From the NCBI GenBank assembly GCA_046582185.1, contig JAYGEX010000010.1:8997-72996 (forward strand): a stretch of DNA of 64,000 bases, in the 5' to 3' direction. Position numbers and translations under genes: made by a program. Source of the DNA: GCA-002726655 sp046582185 (lineage in GTDB: Bacteria; Pseudomonadota; Gammaproteobacteria; Pseudomonadales; Azotimanducaceae). Below the pieces are notes generated by a model. The model worked only from the letters and a program-made list of their open reading frames with translations, had not been told where the DNA came from and did no database searches. Positions 16,797 to 24,154 of this stretch are shown piece after piece. How positions within the stretch are numbered: the stretch's first letter is position 1; each line of letters starts with the position of its first letter.

Positions 16797-18209
16797 ATGC
16801 CAGAGAAGACTCTGAATCTATTACGCGACAATGACGCAAAATGGGTAGACCTAAGGTTTACAGATACCCATGGAAAAGAACAGCATGTAACAAACCATGC
16901 GAAGCTCATCGATGAGGAGTTCTTTGAAAACGGCGCCATGTTTGACGGCTCTTCCATTGCCGGCTGGAAGCCAATTAACGAAGCCGACATGATCCTCATG
17001 CCGGACGATGAAACTGCTGTCATCGACCCATTTACAGAAGAGACAACCGTTAACCTCAGGTGCGATATCGTTGAGCCGAGTACGCTGCAAGGATATGAGC
17101 GCGATCCACGAGCCTTGGCTAAGAGAGCTGAGGCTTACCTGAGCTCAACAGGAATTGGCGATACAGCTTACTTTGGACCCGAGCCGGAATTTTTCATTTT
17201 CGACAGCGTTAGATTCAAAGCTGGTATGTCCGGCGCCATGTACGAAATTGAGTCCGAGGAAGCAGCCTGGATGAGCGGTTCCGAGTTCGAAGGCGGCAAC
17301 ATGGGCCACCGACCAGGCATCAAAGGTGGCTATTTTCCAGTTCCGCCGGTCGATTCACATCTCGACATCCGAAACTCCATGTGCGCTGCAATGGAAGCAA
17401 TGGGCCTTGACATAGAACTCCATCACCACGAAGTCGGCACTGCCGGGCAAAATGAGATTGGCGTCCGCTTCAGCACGCTGGTCAAGAAGGCAGATGAAGT
17501 TCAGATCTACAAATATTGCGTTCATAATGTTGCTCACGCTTACGGCAAAACAGCGACATTTATGCCAAAGCCACTGGTTGGAGATAATGGTAACGGCATG
17601 CATGTTCACCAGTCCCTCTGGAAGGACGGCACCAACATCTTTGCTGGTGATGGCTACGGTAACCTCTCCCAGGAAGCCCTCTGGTACATCGGCGGAATCA
17701 TCAAACACGCCCGCGCACTCAATGCGTTCGCCAATGCAAGTACAAATAGCTACAAACGTTTAGTCCCCGGCTTTGAAGCGCCGCTGATGCTCGTTTATTC
17801 AGCTCGAAATCGATCCGCTTCAATCCGGATCCCTTATGTGCAAGGTGGAAGCCCGAATGGCGTTCGCGCTGAGGTACGCTTTGGCGACCCAACAGCTAAT
17901 CCATATTTGATGTTTGCGTCCATGATGATGGCAGGGCTCGACGGTGTTAAGAACAAGATCGAACCAGTCGGACCGCTGGATAAAGACCTCTATGATATGC
18001 CAGCTGAAGAACTCAAAGATCTGCCCACTGTTTGCTCCTCATTTGAGCAAGCACTGGATGCACTGGACAATGATCGGGAATTTTTGACCCAGGGCGATGT
18101 ATTCACCAATAGCATGATTGACGGTTACATCGAATTGAAGAAACAGGAAGTCGAACTTCTAAATTCAACGACCCACCCGATAGAATTCCAGATGTACTAT
18201 AGCGTCTAA
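16797..18209 (+). CDS. glnA: Glutamine synthetase type I
   Basis: GlnA makes glutamine from glutamate, ammonia and ATP as a cytoplasmic dodecamer. The protein is 470 aa, with a strong GGAGGA ribosome-binding site before ATG 16797. Signatures include MFDGSSIAGWKPINEADM, the catalytic GPEPEFFIFD, the ATP-binding KPLVGDNGNGMHVHQS and the NRSASIRIP region. Tyr399 in DKDLYDMP matches the adenylylation Tyr397 of E. coli, so GlnE control is expected. Upstream are a sigma-54 promoter and two NtrC-like sites. An intrinsic terminator follows. Confidence 0.98.
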   Translation: MPEKTLNLLRDNDAKWVDLRFTDTHGKEQHVTNHAKLIDEEFFENGAMFDGSSIAGWKPINEADMILMPDDETAVIDPFTEETTVNLRCDIVEPSTLQGYERDPRALAKRAEAYLSSTGIGDTAYFGPEPEFFIFDSVRFKAGMSGAMYEIESEEAAWMSGSEFEGGNMGHRPGIKGGYFPVPPVDSHLDIRNSMCAAMEAMGLDIELHHHEVGTAGQNEIGVRFSTLVKKADEVQIYKYCVHNVAHAYGKTATFMPKPLVGDNGNGMHVHQSLWKDGTNIFAGDGYGNLSQEALWYIGGIIKHARALNAFANASTNSYKRLVPGFEAPLMLVYSARNRSASIRIPYVQGGSPNGVRAEVRFGDPTANPYLMFASMMMAGLDGVKNKIEPVGPLDKDLYDMPAEELKDLPTVCSSFEQALDALDNDREFLTQGDVFTNSMIDGYIELKKQEVELLNSTTHPIEFQMYYSV

Positions 18210-18246
18210 AGCCCGCCAACTTCTGAGCAGAAAAGCACTACGATCA

Positions 18247-18275
18247 AGCCTCTTTGTCAAAAGGGGCTTTTTTTT
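18247..18275 (+). terminator. Intrinsic terminator of glnA
   Basis: The stem AGCCTCTTT / AAAGGGGCT has a 4-nt loop and is followed by a run of eight Ts, 38 bp after the glnA stop. Confidence 0.9.
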
Positions 18276-18323
18276 ACTCATCATTAGATACAAAATATAG
18301 CGTTTACCCATGTGGACGCGATC

Positions 18324-18881
18324 ATGTTGAAACTCTTTTTCATTCTTCTCATCCTGGTTTTTTCTTTTAGCAGTTTCCAGGTTTCCGCAGCCGAACCAAT
18401 TTATAAATCAGTAGATCAATATGGCAACACGGTGTTTTCAGATCAAGGGTCTGCCTCATCCAAAGAGGTCAAATTGCAAGAAACCAGCACATTTGATTCC
18501 ACCCGCTTACTGGAAGAATTCAGTAAAGGCAGTACCTCTCGGCAGAGTGGGCCAGGAAATGGGAAATTCAGGTATAAAACGCTCAAAGTCACAAGCACTA
18601 CAAATGAAGAAGCTGTGCGCGCCAATAACGGGGACCTGGAGATTCTGGTCATCGTCGATCCACACAAGCAACAGGGTCATACCATAGAACTATTGATGGA
18701 TGGCAAGACACACAGCACTATCTCCGGAACCACATCAGTCGCCCTAGAAAACATCGACCGTGGTACTCATCTATTCAAGTTGCAAGTGATAGACACCGAC
18801 AGTCAGCGAATAGTGCAGACTGGCCCCGAGACACTGATTTCCGTTCTTCGCCACAGCGTCCCGGGACCTTCACATTATTAA
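18324..18881 (+). CDS. DUF4124-domain secreted protein
   Basis: This 185-aa protein starts at ATG 18324 with a signal peptide (LKLFFILLILVF to VSAAEP). A GTG four codons earlier is less likely. The N-terminal mature part has the DUF4124 pattern IYKSVDQYGNTVFSDQ. A beta-rich C-terminal half (about 85-180) resembles Ig-like domains seen in this family. It is expected in the periplasm; the function is unknown. It sits between glnA and ntrB, a location where DUF4124 genes are common in Pseudomonas relatives. Neighbours suggest no direct role in nitrogen control. Confidence 0.8.
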   Translation: MLKLFFILLILVFSFSSFQVSAAEPIYKSVDQYGNTVFSDQGSASSKEVKLQETSTFDSTRLLEEFSKGSTSRQSGPGNGKFRYKTLKVTSTTNEEAVRANNGDLEILVIVDPHKQQGHTIELLMDGKTHSTISGTTSVALENIDRGTHLFKLQVIDTDSQRIVQTGPETLISVLRHSVPGPSHY

Positions 18882-18901
18882 GTAGCACTCGCCAGCGAAA
18901 A

Positions 18902-18918
18902 TGCACCATGATGGTGCA
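18902..18918. promoter_or_regulatory. Perfect NtrC-binding palindrome upstream of ntrBC
   Basis: TGCACC-ATGAT-GGTGCA is an exact match to the NtrC consensus TGCACC-N5-GGTGCA. It lies inside a longer perfect inverted repeat (18896-18924, 14-bp arms around one base). The centre is about 104 bp upstream of the start predicted from the -24/-12 element at 18988-19003, the usual enhancer distance. Confidence 0.85.
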
Positions 18919-18987
18919 TTTTCGACAGGATATGCCAAAATAAAAATGTAGAGCCGCATTCCAATGGCATTCCAGCATTAAGATTTC

Positions 18988-19003
18988 TGGTGCGGTAATT
19001 GCA
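18988..19003 (+). promoter_or_regulatory. Candidate sigma-54 (-24/-12) promoter of ntrBC
   Basis: TGGTGCG-N4-TTGCA keeps the invariant GG and GC with the required 10-bp gap. Two bases of the -24 box differ from consensus. Transcription would begin near 19014, about 112 nt before ntrB and inside the tandem-repeat block. Confidence 0.7.
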
Positions 19004-19005
19004 GC

Positions 19006-19080
19006 AGATTTATCATAGATAGATTTATCATCGATAGATTTATCATAAATAGATTTATTATCGACGAATTTGTTATCGCC
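19006..19080. repeat. Five 15-bp tandem repeats in the ntrBC leader
   Basis: Five head-to-tail 15-bp units run without gaps. Units 1-3 share AGATTTATCAT and differ only in the last bases; unit 4 has one change and unit 5 several. The block starts 3 bp after the candidate -12 element and ends 45 bp before ntrB. Confidence 0.95.
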
Positions 19081-19125
19081 TGCCCATCAATTTGCAAATC
19101 AGGCGTAGAAGCGAACAAGCAAATT

Positions 19126-20175
19126 ATGAACGACAATATTCTCAACGATCTGGACACCGCGATTGTCTCGCTGGATCATGAATTACGCCTGTGCTTTATC
19201 AATTCCGCCGCAGAGAGTTTATTAGAGCTCTCTCCCAGGCGTGCACTGGGCATGACCATCGATAAGGCGATCCTGGGTACCGAATCATTAAAGACTCTCC
19301 TCTGCGATACGCTCCAGACGCAGCAAAAATATACGCAGCGCCGCGCAGAAATCGCGACCCAATCGGGGAAGAGCGTCGTCGTTGATCTCACCGTTTCCTA
19401 TTCATCGGAAGCCCAGTGGCCGCGACTCCTGCTTGAGTTTCATCCTATGGATCGTTATTTAAAGATAGATCGGGATGCGGCACTCCATGAACACCAGGAA
19501 GTCACCCGATCCATGATTCGCGGGCTCGCCCATGAAATCAAGAACCCCCTGGGAGGCATTCGCGGCGCCGCTCAGCTACTGCACAAGGAAGTGGATAACC
19601 CGGAACTGGAGGAATATACCAACATCATAGTTGAGGAAACGGATCGTCTGACAGCACTCGTTGACAGGTTGCTAGCGCCAAAGGTGATCCCTAAGTTTGC
19701 GCGCACCAATGTCCACGAAATACTCGAGAAAGTGCGAAAATTAATTGAGCTGGAAGCCAGGTCGAAGCTCACCATAATCAGGGATTATGACCCCAGCATC
19801 CCCGAGCTGAAACTTGATAAAGAAATGATGACCCAGGCACTGCTGAATATAGTACGCAACGCCATGCAAGCCCTGGAAGACACACCCGACCCACAGATCA
19901 CGCTAGTCACTCGAACTGAAAGGCAATTCACAATCGCCTCCGTTCGGCATCGGAACGTCCTCAAAATCGATATTATCGATAACGGGCCAGGTGTTGATGC
20001 TTCCCTCCGGGAGCAGCTCTTCTTCCCAATGATTAGCGGCAGACCAAATGGAACCGGCCTGGGTTTATCTGTAGCCCAGTCGATCATCCACCAACATCAG
20101 GGATTTATCGAATTTGAGAACAGGGAAAACGGTACCTCCTTCACAATCACTATCCCGCTGGAGCAAAATATCTAA
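19126..20175 (+). CDS. glnL: Nitrogen regulation sensor histidine kinase NtrB (GlnL)
   Basis: NtrB phosphorylates NtrC under nitrogen limitation and dephosphorylates it with PII when nitrogen is ample. The protein is 349 aa, cytoplasmic, with no membrane segment. It has an N-terminal PAS domain (about 5-110), the phospho-acceptor His136 in GLAHEIKNPLGG, and the ATPase motifs NIVRNAMQAL, DNGPGVD and GTGLGLSVAQ. The stop overlaps the ntrC start (TAATG at 20173-20177). The upstream region carries a perfect NtrC site and a sigma-54-type promoter, predicting autoregulation. Confidence 0.97.
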   Translation: MNDNILNDLDTAIVSLDHELRLCFINSAAESLLELSPRRALGMTIDKAILGTESLKTLLCDTLQTQQKYTQRRAEIATQSGKSVVVDLTVSYSSEAQWPRLLLEFHPMDRYLKIDRDAALHEHQEVTRSMIRGLAHEIKNPLGGIRGAAQLLHKEVDNPELEEYTNIIVEETDRLTALVDRLLAPKVIPKFARTNVHEILEKVRKLIELEARSKLTIIRDYDPSIPELKLDKEMMTQALLNIVRNAMQALEDTPDPQITLVTRTERQFTIASVRHRNVLKIDIIDNGPGVDASLREQLFFPMISGRPNGTGLGLSVAQSIIHQHQGFIEFENRENGTSFTITIPLEQNI

Positions 20176-21599
20176 TGTCCGGACAATCTATATGGGTGGT
20201 TGACGACGAGAGATCAATACGCTGGGTATTGGACAAGGCCTTATCCAGGGAAGGAATGGATGTCACCTGTTTCGAAGACGGCGAGTCTTTACTCGCGCAG
20301 CTAGAGTCCTCAAAACCAAATGTCATTATTAGCGATATTAGGATGCCTGGCATCAATGGTCTGGAACTTCTCAAAGTCATACAAGACAGATTCTCTGAAA
20401 TACCAGTCATCATTATGACGGCGCAGTCTGACCTCGACAGCGCCGTGTCATCGATCCAGGGCGGGGCTTTCGAATATATCCCTAAGCCATTTGAAATTGA
20501 CGAAGTCATCGCCGTGGTTGACCGTGCCTTACTCCATCAGCAAGAAGCTACTTTGGAGCCGGAGGATGACGCTCCAGATGCTGCGCCAGAAATAATCGGC
20601 AAATCACCTGCGATGCAGGAGGTATTCCGCGCTATCGGCAGGCTCTCTAAATCGAATGTCTCGGTATTGATTAGCGGCCAGTCCGGAACGGGCAAAGAAC
20701 TGGTAGCCCACGCCTTACACCGACACAGCACTCGTATGAACAATCCTTTCATACCGCTGAATATGGCAGCTATACCCCAGGACCTGATTGAATCAGAGCT
20801 ATTTGGCCATGAAAGAGGCGCATTTACAGGCGCGAATCAATTAAGAAGAGGTAGATTTGAACAAGCCGATGGGGGCACGCTGTTCCTCGATGAGATCGGT
20901 GATATGCCTCCGGAAACCCAAACCCGACTCTTGCGAGTTCTTTCGGATGGTGAGTTTTATCGAGTAGGCGGTCACAACCCCCTTAAAACAGATGTTAGGA
21001 TTATTGCAGCCACCCACCAGAACCTGGAAGACCTTGTCGCAAAGAACCTGTTCAGGGAAGACCTCTATCACAGATTGAATGTCATCAAAATTCACATCCC
21101 GACCCTCGCCCAGAGACAGGATGATATTCCACTTCTATTGAACCATTTCCTTTATCAAGCAGCGAAGGAATTAGGAGAAGAAGCAAAGCGACTATTGCCA
21201 GACACACTTGCATTCATCTGCCATCTTCCATGGCCAGGCAATGTTCGCCAATTGGAAAATTTCTGTCGCTGGATAACCGTCATGGCAGCGGGACGGGAGG
21301 TACACATTGAAGACCTTCCGCCGGAGTTAAGCGGCGCCAAACCACAAGCGGATGTTGGCGAAGACTGGGAGCGATCACTACGCATTTGGTCTACACAGAA
21401 ACTTTCCCGGATTCGTGCAGGTGATTCTGGCTTGTTAAGTGATGCACTCCCACGATTCGAGCGAATAATGATCGAATGTGCACTTGAAAAAACAGAGGGC
21501 CGAAAGAGAGACGCTTCCCTTCTGCTTGGCTGGGGCCGAAATACTCTAACGAGAAAGATCAACGAGCTCGGAATTGGAGACAAGGACAATCTAGACTAA
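20175..21599 (+). CDS. glnG: Nitrogen regulation response regulator NtrC (GlnG)
   Basis: NtrC is the sigma-54 activator of nitrogen genes. The protein is 474 aa, with a receiver domain whose phospho-acceptor is Asp54 (IISDIRMPG). The AAA+ domain has Walker A GQSGTGKE and the sigma-54-contacting GAFTGA loop (near residue 217), and the C-terminal Fis-type helix-turn-helix contains ASLLLGWGRNTLTRKI. It is translationally coupled to ntrB. Its presumed targets in this window are the sites upstream of glnA and ntrB. Confidence 0.98.
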   Translation: MSGQSIWVVDDERSIRWVLDKALSREGMDVTCFEDGESLLAQLESSKPNVIISDIRMPGINGLELLKVIQDRFSEIPVIIMTAQSDLDSAVSSIQGGAFEYIPKPFEIDEVIAVVDRALLHQQEATLEPEDDAPDAAPEIIGKSPAMQEVFRAIGRLSKSNVSVLISGQSGTGKELVAHALHRHSTRMNNPFIPLNMAAIPQDLIESELFGHERGAFTGANQLRRGRFEQADGGTLFLDEIGDMPPETQTRLLRVLSDGEFYRVGGHNPLKTDVRIIAATHQNLEDLVAKNLFREDLYHRLNVIKIHIPTLAQRQDDIPLLLNHFLYQAAKELGEEAKRLLPDTLAFICHLPWPGNVRQLENFCRWITVMAAGREVHIEDLPPELSGAKPQADVGEDWERSLRIWSTQKLSRIRAGDSGLLSDALPRFERIMIECALEKTEGRKRDASLLLGWGRNTLTRKINELGIGDKDNLD

Positions 21600-21884
21600 T
21601 TAGTTTAGAAAACCGATTCTACTGATGAAGGTGCTTGATTTTCGAAGAGATTGCCATTCTAATATCAGATCCTGGCTAGTTCCTGACAACAGGTGTGAAA
21701 TCTTGGTTGTATCTTCTATTGCTAAAAACCAAACGCTGGTGATTTGTACTCGATCCACAACTTCTAGAGAGACAACACTGCTGTCTGTATAAGTTGCGCC
21801 CAAAGAACCGGCAAATACATGGCTTGCGAATAGCGTTCCGAATGCGAAACCTGTAAATACTTTGTTTAGCTTGTTCAGGATCAT
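21600..21884 (-). CDS. Small hypothetical secreted protein
   Basis: I do not recognise this 94-aa protein. It begins with a plausible signal peptide (ILNKLNKVFTGFAFGTLFASHVFA, cleavage before GSLG). The mature part is about 70 aa and rich in Ser, Val and Ile, with no cysteines. I chose ATG 21884 rather than ATG 21908 because the longer form would give the signal peptide an acidic, overlong N-terminus. An AGGGA lies very close to the chosen start. The gene is convergent with ntrC and its stop lies right after the ntrC stop. It may be real but species-specific, or spurious. Confidence 0.45.
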   Translation of the reverse strand: MILNKLNKVFTGFAFGTLFASHVFAGSLGATYTDSSVVSLEVVDRVQITSVWFLAIEDTTKISHLLSGTSQDLILEWQSLRKSSTFISRIGFLN

Positions 21885-22189
21885 TTCCCTGTGATAACTC
21901 TCTATCATCTCTGAATTAACTTCATTTATTTGAAATTGCTCTTTTCTGACATAAGTGATAAAAAACCCGTGCCAATCTTGTTATAAAAACTTATTATTGT
22001 TAATAATCAATTACTTATATTAGTATCTTGCTGCACCAACCGCAGGTCGTTTACATTAGGCTTACTGACGCTTAAGGTCAGTTTACGTTCCAATTGGGCA
22101 ATCTTGACGTCTGCCTATTACTTGCTACCCGCCGTGAACTGATAAAATAGAACTGACAAGATCAACGACCTATTCCATGTTTAACTCTT
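21885..22189. other. Intergenic region before trmL (about 305 bp)
   Basis: This stretch is AT-rich around 21955-22025. It contains a small inverted repeat ACTGAC/GTCAGT at 22064-22082. No gene is seen. It probably holds the promoter of trmL and that of the leftward small ORF, but no consensus promoter stands out. Confidence 0.45.
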
Positions 22190-22654
22190 ATGTTTAATGT
22201 AGCCCTGTTTGAACCCGAGATTCCGCCCAACACCGGCAATATTATGCGGCTGTGTGTAAATTCCGGTGCCAGACTGCATCTGATAGAGCCTCTGGGATTC
22301 AGCCTGGATGACAAGCAGTTACGGCGCGCTGGTCTGGACTATCGAGATTATGCGGAGGTCAGATCACATCACTGCCTTGATGATTTACTGAGCACACTAT
22401 CACCCGCACGTGTGCTGGCCGTCACAACCAAGGGAGGCGCAAATTACGACGAGATCAAGTACCAGAGCGACGATCTCATCCTGTTCGGCCCGGAAACTCG
22501 CGGCTTGCCCTCTGAACTATTGGATTCTCTGCCGCCGGCTCAACGCATACGAATTCCCATGCAGCCAAATAGCCGCAGCCTTAATCTGTCAAATGCGGTC
22601 GCGGTGGTTGTATACGAGGCCTGGCGGCAATTTGGTTTCAGCGGAGCCAGCTAA
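22190..22654 (+). CDS. trmL: tRNA (cytidine/uridine-34-2'-O)-methyltransferase TrmL
   Basis: TrmL methylates the 2'-O of the wobble base of tRNA-Leu isoacceptors. The 154-aa SPOUT enzyme shows PPNTGNIMRLC at the N-terminus, LFGPETRGLP (about 99-108) and the knot region IPMQPNSRSLNLSNAVAVVVYE. The full length matches E. coli TrmL. It is convergent with secB, with a two-stem hairpin between them. Confidence 0.95.
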   Translation: MFNVALFEPEIPPNTGNIMRLCVNSGARLHLIEPLGFSLDDKQLRRAGLDYRDYAEVRSHHCLDDLLSTLSPARVLAVTTKGGANYDEIKYQSDDLILFGPETRGLPSELLDSLPPAQRIRIPMQPNSRSLNLSNAVAVVVYEAWRQFGFSGAS

Positions 22655-22693
22655 GCCTAAATTAAGGATAGCTGCTCATCCAGCAATCACATG

Positions 22694-22735
22694 GCCTGAA
22701 AGATGGCACTCTTCATAGCGAAGAGCACCTCAGGC
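22694..22735. terminator. Hairpin between convergent trmL and secB
   Basis: An outer stem GCCTGA/TCAGGC (22694-22699, 22730-22735) encloses an inner stem CTCTTC/GAAGAG (22709-22714, 22720-22725). There is no T-run, so terminator function is a guess from the convergent position. Confidence 0.4.
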
Positions 22736-22751
22736 AAGGGCGGATTAACAA

Positions 22752-23225
22752 TTATTGGATACTGTTATTAGCCTGGGTTAGTACAGATTGATCATAGATC
22801 GCATCAAAATTAACAGGCGACAACATCAACGCTGGATAACTACCCTTTACGACAAGAGCATCCACCGCTTCCCTGGCATAGGGGAACAGTACACTTGGGC
22901 AAAAAGCACCTAGCGTCCGCTTCATGGTCTCTTCATCCATGCCTTCCAGATGAAAGATGCCAGACTGCTGCACCTCTACCAGATACATGTTCTCATCCTG
23001 TTCATTTTTTACAGTGATCGTCAGATGTAGAACGACCTCCCACAGCTTTTCTTCAATGAGTGAATGCCGAGTATTTAGCTCAAGGTTGATTTTCGGCTTC
23101 CATGCCACTTTGAAGCTATTTGGAGAACCGGGAGACTCAAAAGACGCATCTTTTAGAAATATCCGCTGTAGGGCAAATTGACTACCGCCTTGCTGATTTT
23201 TCCCTTCTTGTTGCTGATCACTCAT
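22752..23225 (-). CDS. secB: Protein-export chaperone SecB
   Basis: SecB is a tetrameric cytosolic chaperone that keeps preproteins unfolded and hands them to SecA. The protein is 157 aa. Recognisable elements are QRIFLKDASFESPGSP (about 19-34), LFPYAREAVDALVVKGSYPALMLSPVNFD cut across about 113-141, and an acidic surface. A glutamine-rich N-terminus precedes the core. Its start overlaps the grxC stop by 8 nt, showing coupled expression. Confidence 0.97.
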   Translation of the reverse strand: MSDQQQEGKNQQGGSQFALQRIFLKDASFESPGSPNSFKVAWKPKINLELNTRHSLIEEKLWEVVLHLTITVKNEQDENMYLVEVQQSGIFHLEGMDEETMKRTLGAFCPSVLFPYAREAVDALVVKGSYPALMLSPVNFDAIYDQSVLTQANNSIQ

Positions 23226-23568
23226 AACCCACTTCCATTAGCAGTGCGTCAAGTGCACCCTGATATTCCAGTTGATACAGCTCATCGCAACCACCAATAT
23301 GCTCGTCTGCGATCCAGATTTGAGGAACCGTATGGCTCCCAGCTCTCGCCATCATCTGCTGGCGCATCGCTGAATCACTATCAATGGGGATGTCTTCAAA
23401 CTCGACGCCCTTGCTGCTTAACAACTGACGGGCGCGGACGCAAAAAGGACAAAACCTGGTGGTATACATGACTATGCGGGACCCGGTAGCTTCCTGCCCT
23501 TGCTCGAGCTTCGAGGTGGATACGGACTCTATGTCGCTATTATTCATTGGCATGTGATCATCATTCAT
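23218..23568 (-). CDS. grxC: Glutaredoxin 3-type (GrxC)
   Basis: This is a dithiol glutaredoxin using glutathione to reduce disulfides. The CPFC active site sits in VMYTTRFCPFCVRA, and TVPQIWIADEHIGGCDEL carries the cis-Pro and GG motif. The reading frame from ATG 23568 gives 116 aa with a polar extension of about 30 residues before the fold. Starts at internal Met6 or Met8 are equally possible. Gene order rhodanese-grxC-secB is conserved in Pseudomonas relatives. Confidence 0.92.
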   Translation of the reverse strand: MNDDHMPMNNSDIESVSTSKLEQGQEATGSRIVMYTTRFCPFCVRARQLLSSKGVEFEDIPIDSDSAMRQQMMARAGSHTVPQIWIADEHIGGCDELYQLEYQGALDALLMEVGYE

Positions 23569-23590
23569 TTAGGGGCTATTTATCTACGCG

Positions 23591-24007
23591 CTATTTAACG
23601 ATCGGCAAGTTACTGGCAGCCCATTCAGCCATACCGCCTGATAGTCTGCGAACATTCTCAAAACCCTTGGCCTTCATCTTTCGCCCGACCGCGCTAGCGT
23701 GCTGGCCTATCTTACACACCAGTACAATAGGTTTGTCTTTATGCGCTTCAAGATCCGACATCTTTGATTCGATACTCGCCGCAGGAATGTTAATGGCGCC
23801 TGCAATGTGACCATTGCCAAACTCTTTACTATCACGAACATCAATAACTACCGCGTTTTCGCGGTTTACCAGGGTCACAAGATTCGTGGGACTGATGGCA
23901 GCCCCGCCCTGCTTACCTTCATTTATAACAAAGGCTACCAACAAAAATACAAACAGGCTAACCAGAATGTAGTGATTACCTGCAAACTCGAAGATTTGAT
24001 CAACCAC
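23591..24007 (-). CDS. Membrane-anchored rhodanese-like sulfurtransferase (YibN type), GTG start
   Basis: This 138-aa protein has one N-terminal transmembrane helix (about 12-29) and a single rhodanese domain (about 40-135). The active-site Cys lies in LVCKIGQHAS, with a loop typical of YibN rather than thiosulfate sulfurtransferases. The VIDVRDSKEFGNGHIAGAINIP block is clear when read in two parts. The start is GTG 24007. It is the first gene of a leftward rhodanese-grxC-secB unit and divergent from gpmI. The physiological sulfur acceptor is unknown. Confidence 0.9.
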   Translation of the reverse strand: MVDQIFEFAGNHYILVSLFVFLLVAFVINEGKQGGAAISPTNLVTLVNRENAVVIDVRDSKEFGNGHIAGAINIPAASIESKMSDLEAHKDKPIVLVCKIGQHASAVGRKMKAKGFENVRRLSGGMAEWAASNLPIVK

Positions 24008-24154
24008 TTAAAATGATGCTCGCTCGAAAATTTAGTCGCGCAGTATACACAAAAACAAATGCTTCCAGAATCGAAAATAAATATCAAAGGTCATATTCAC
24101 TCACTTTGTCGATGCCTGTAAACTCCAGGTTCGTCTATAACTCTGAATAATCCT

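Noticed and set aside
18896..18924. Perfect 14-bp inverted repeat after the DUF4124 gene as an intrinsic terminator
   Set aside because: Its core is an exact NtrC consensus at enhancer distance from a sigma-54 element, and the T-run is part of the stem, so a binding site explains it better.
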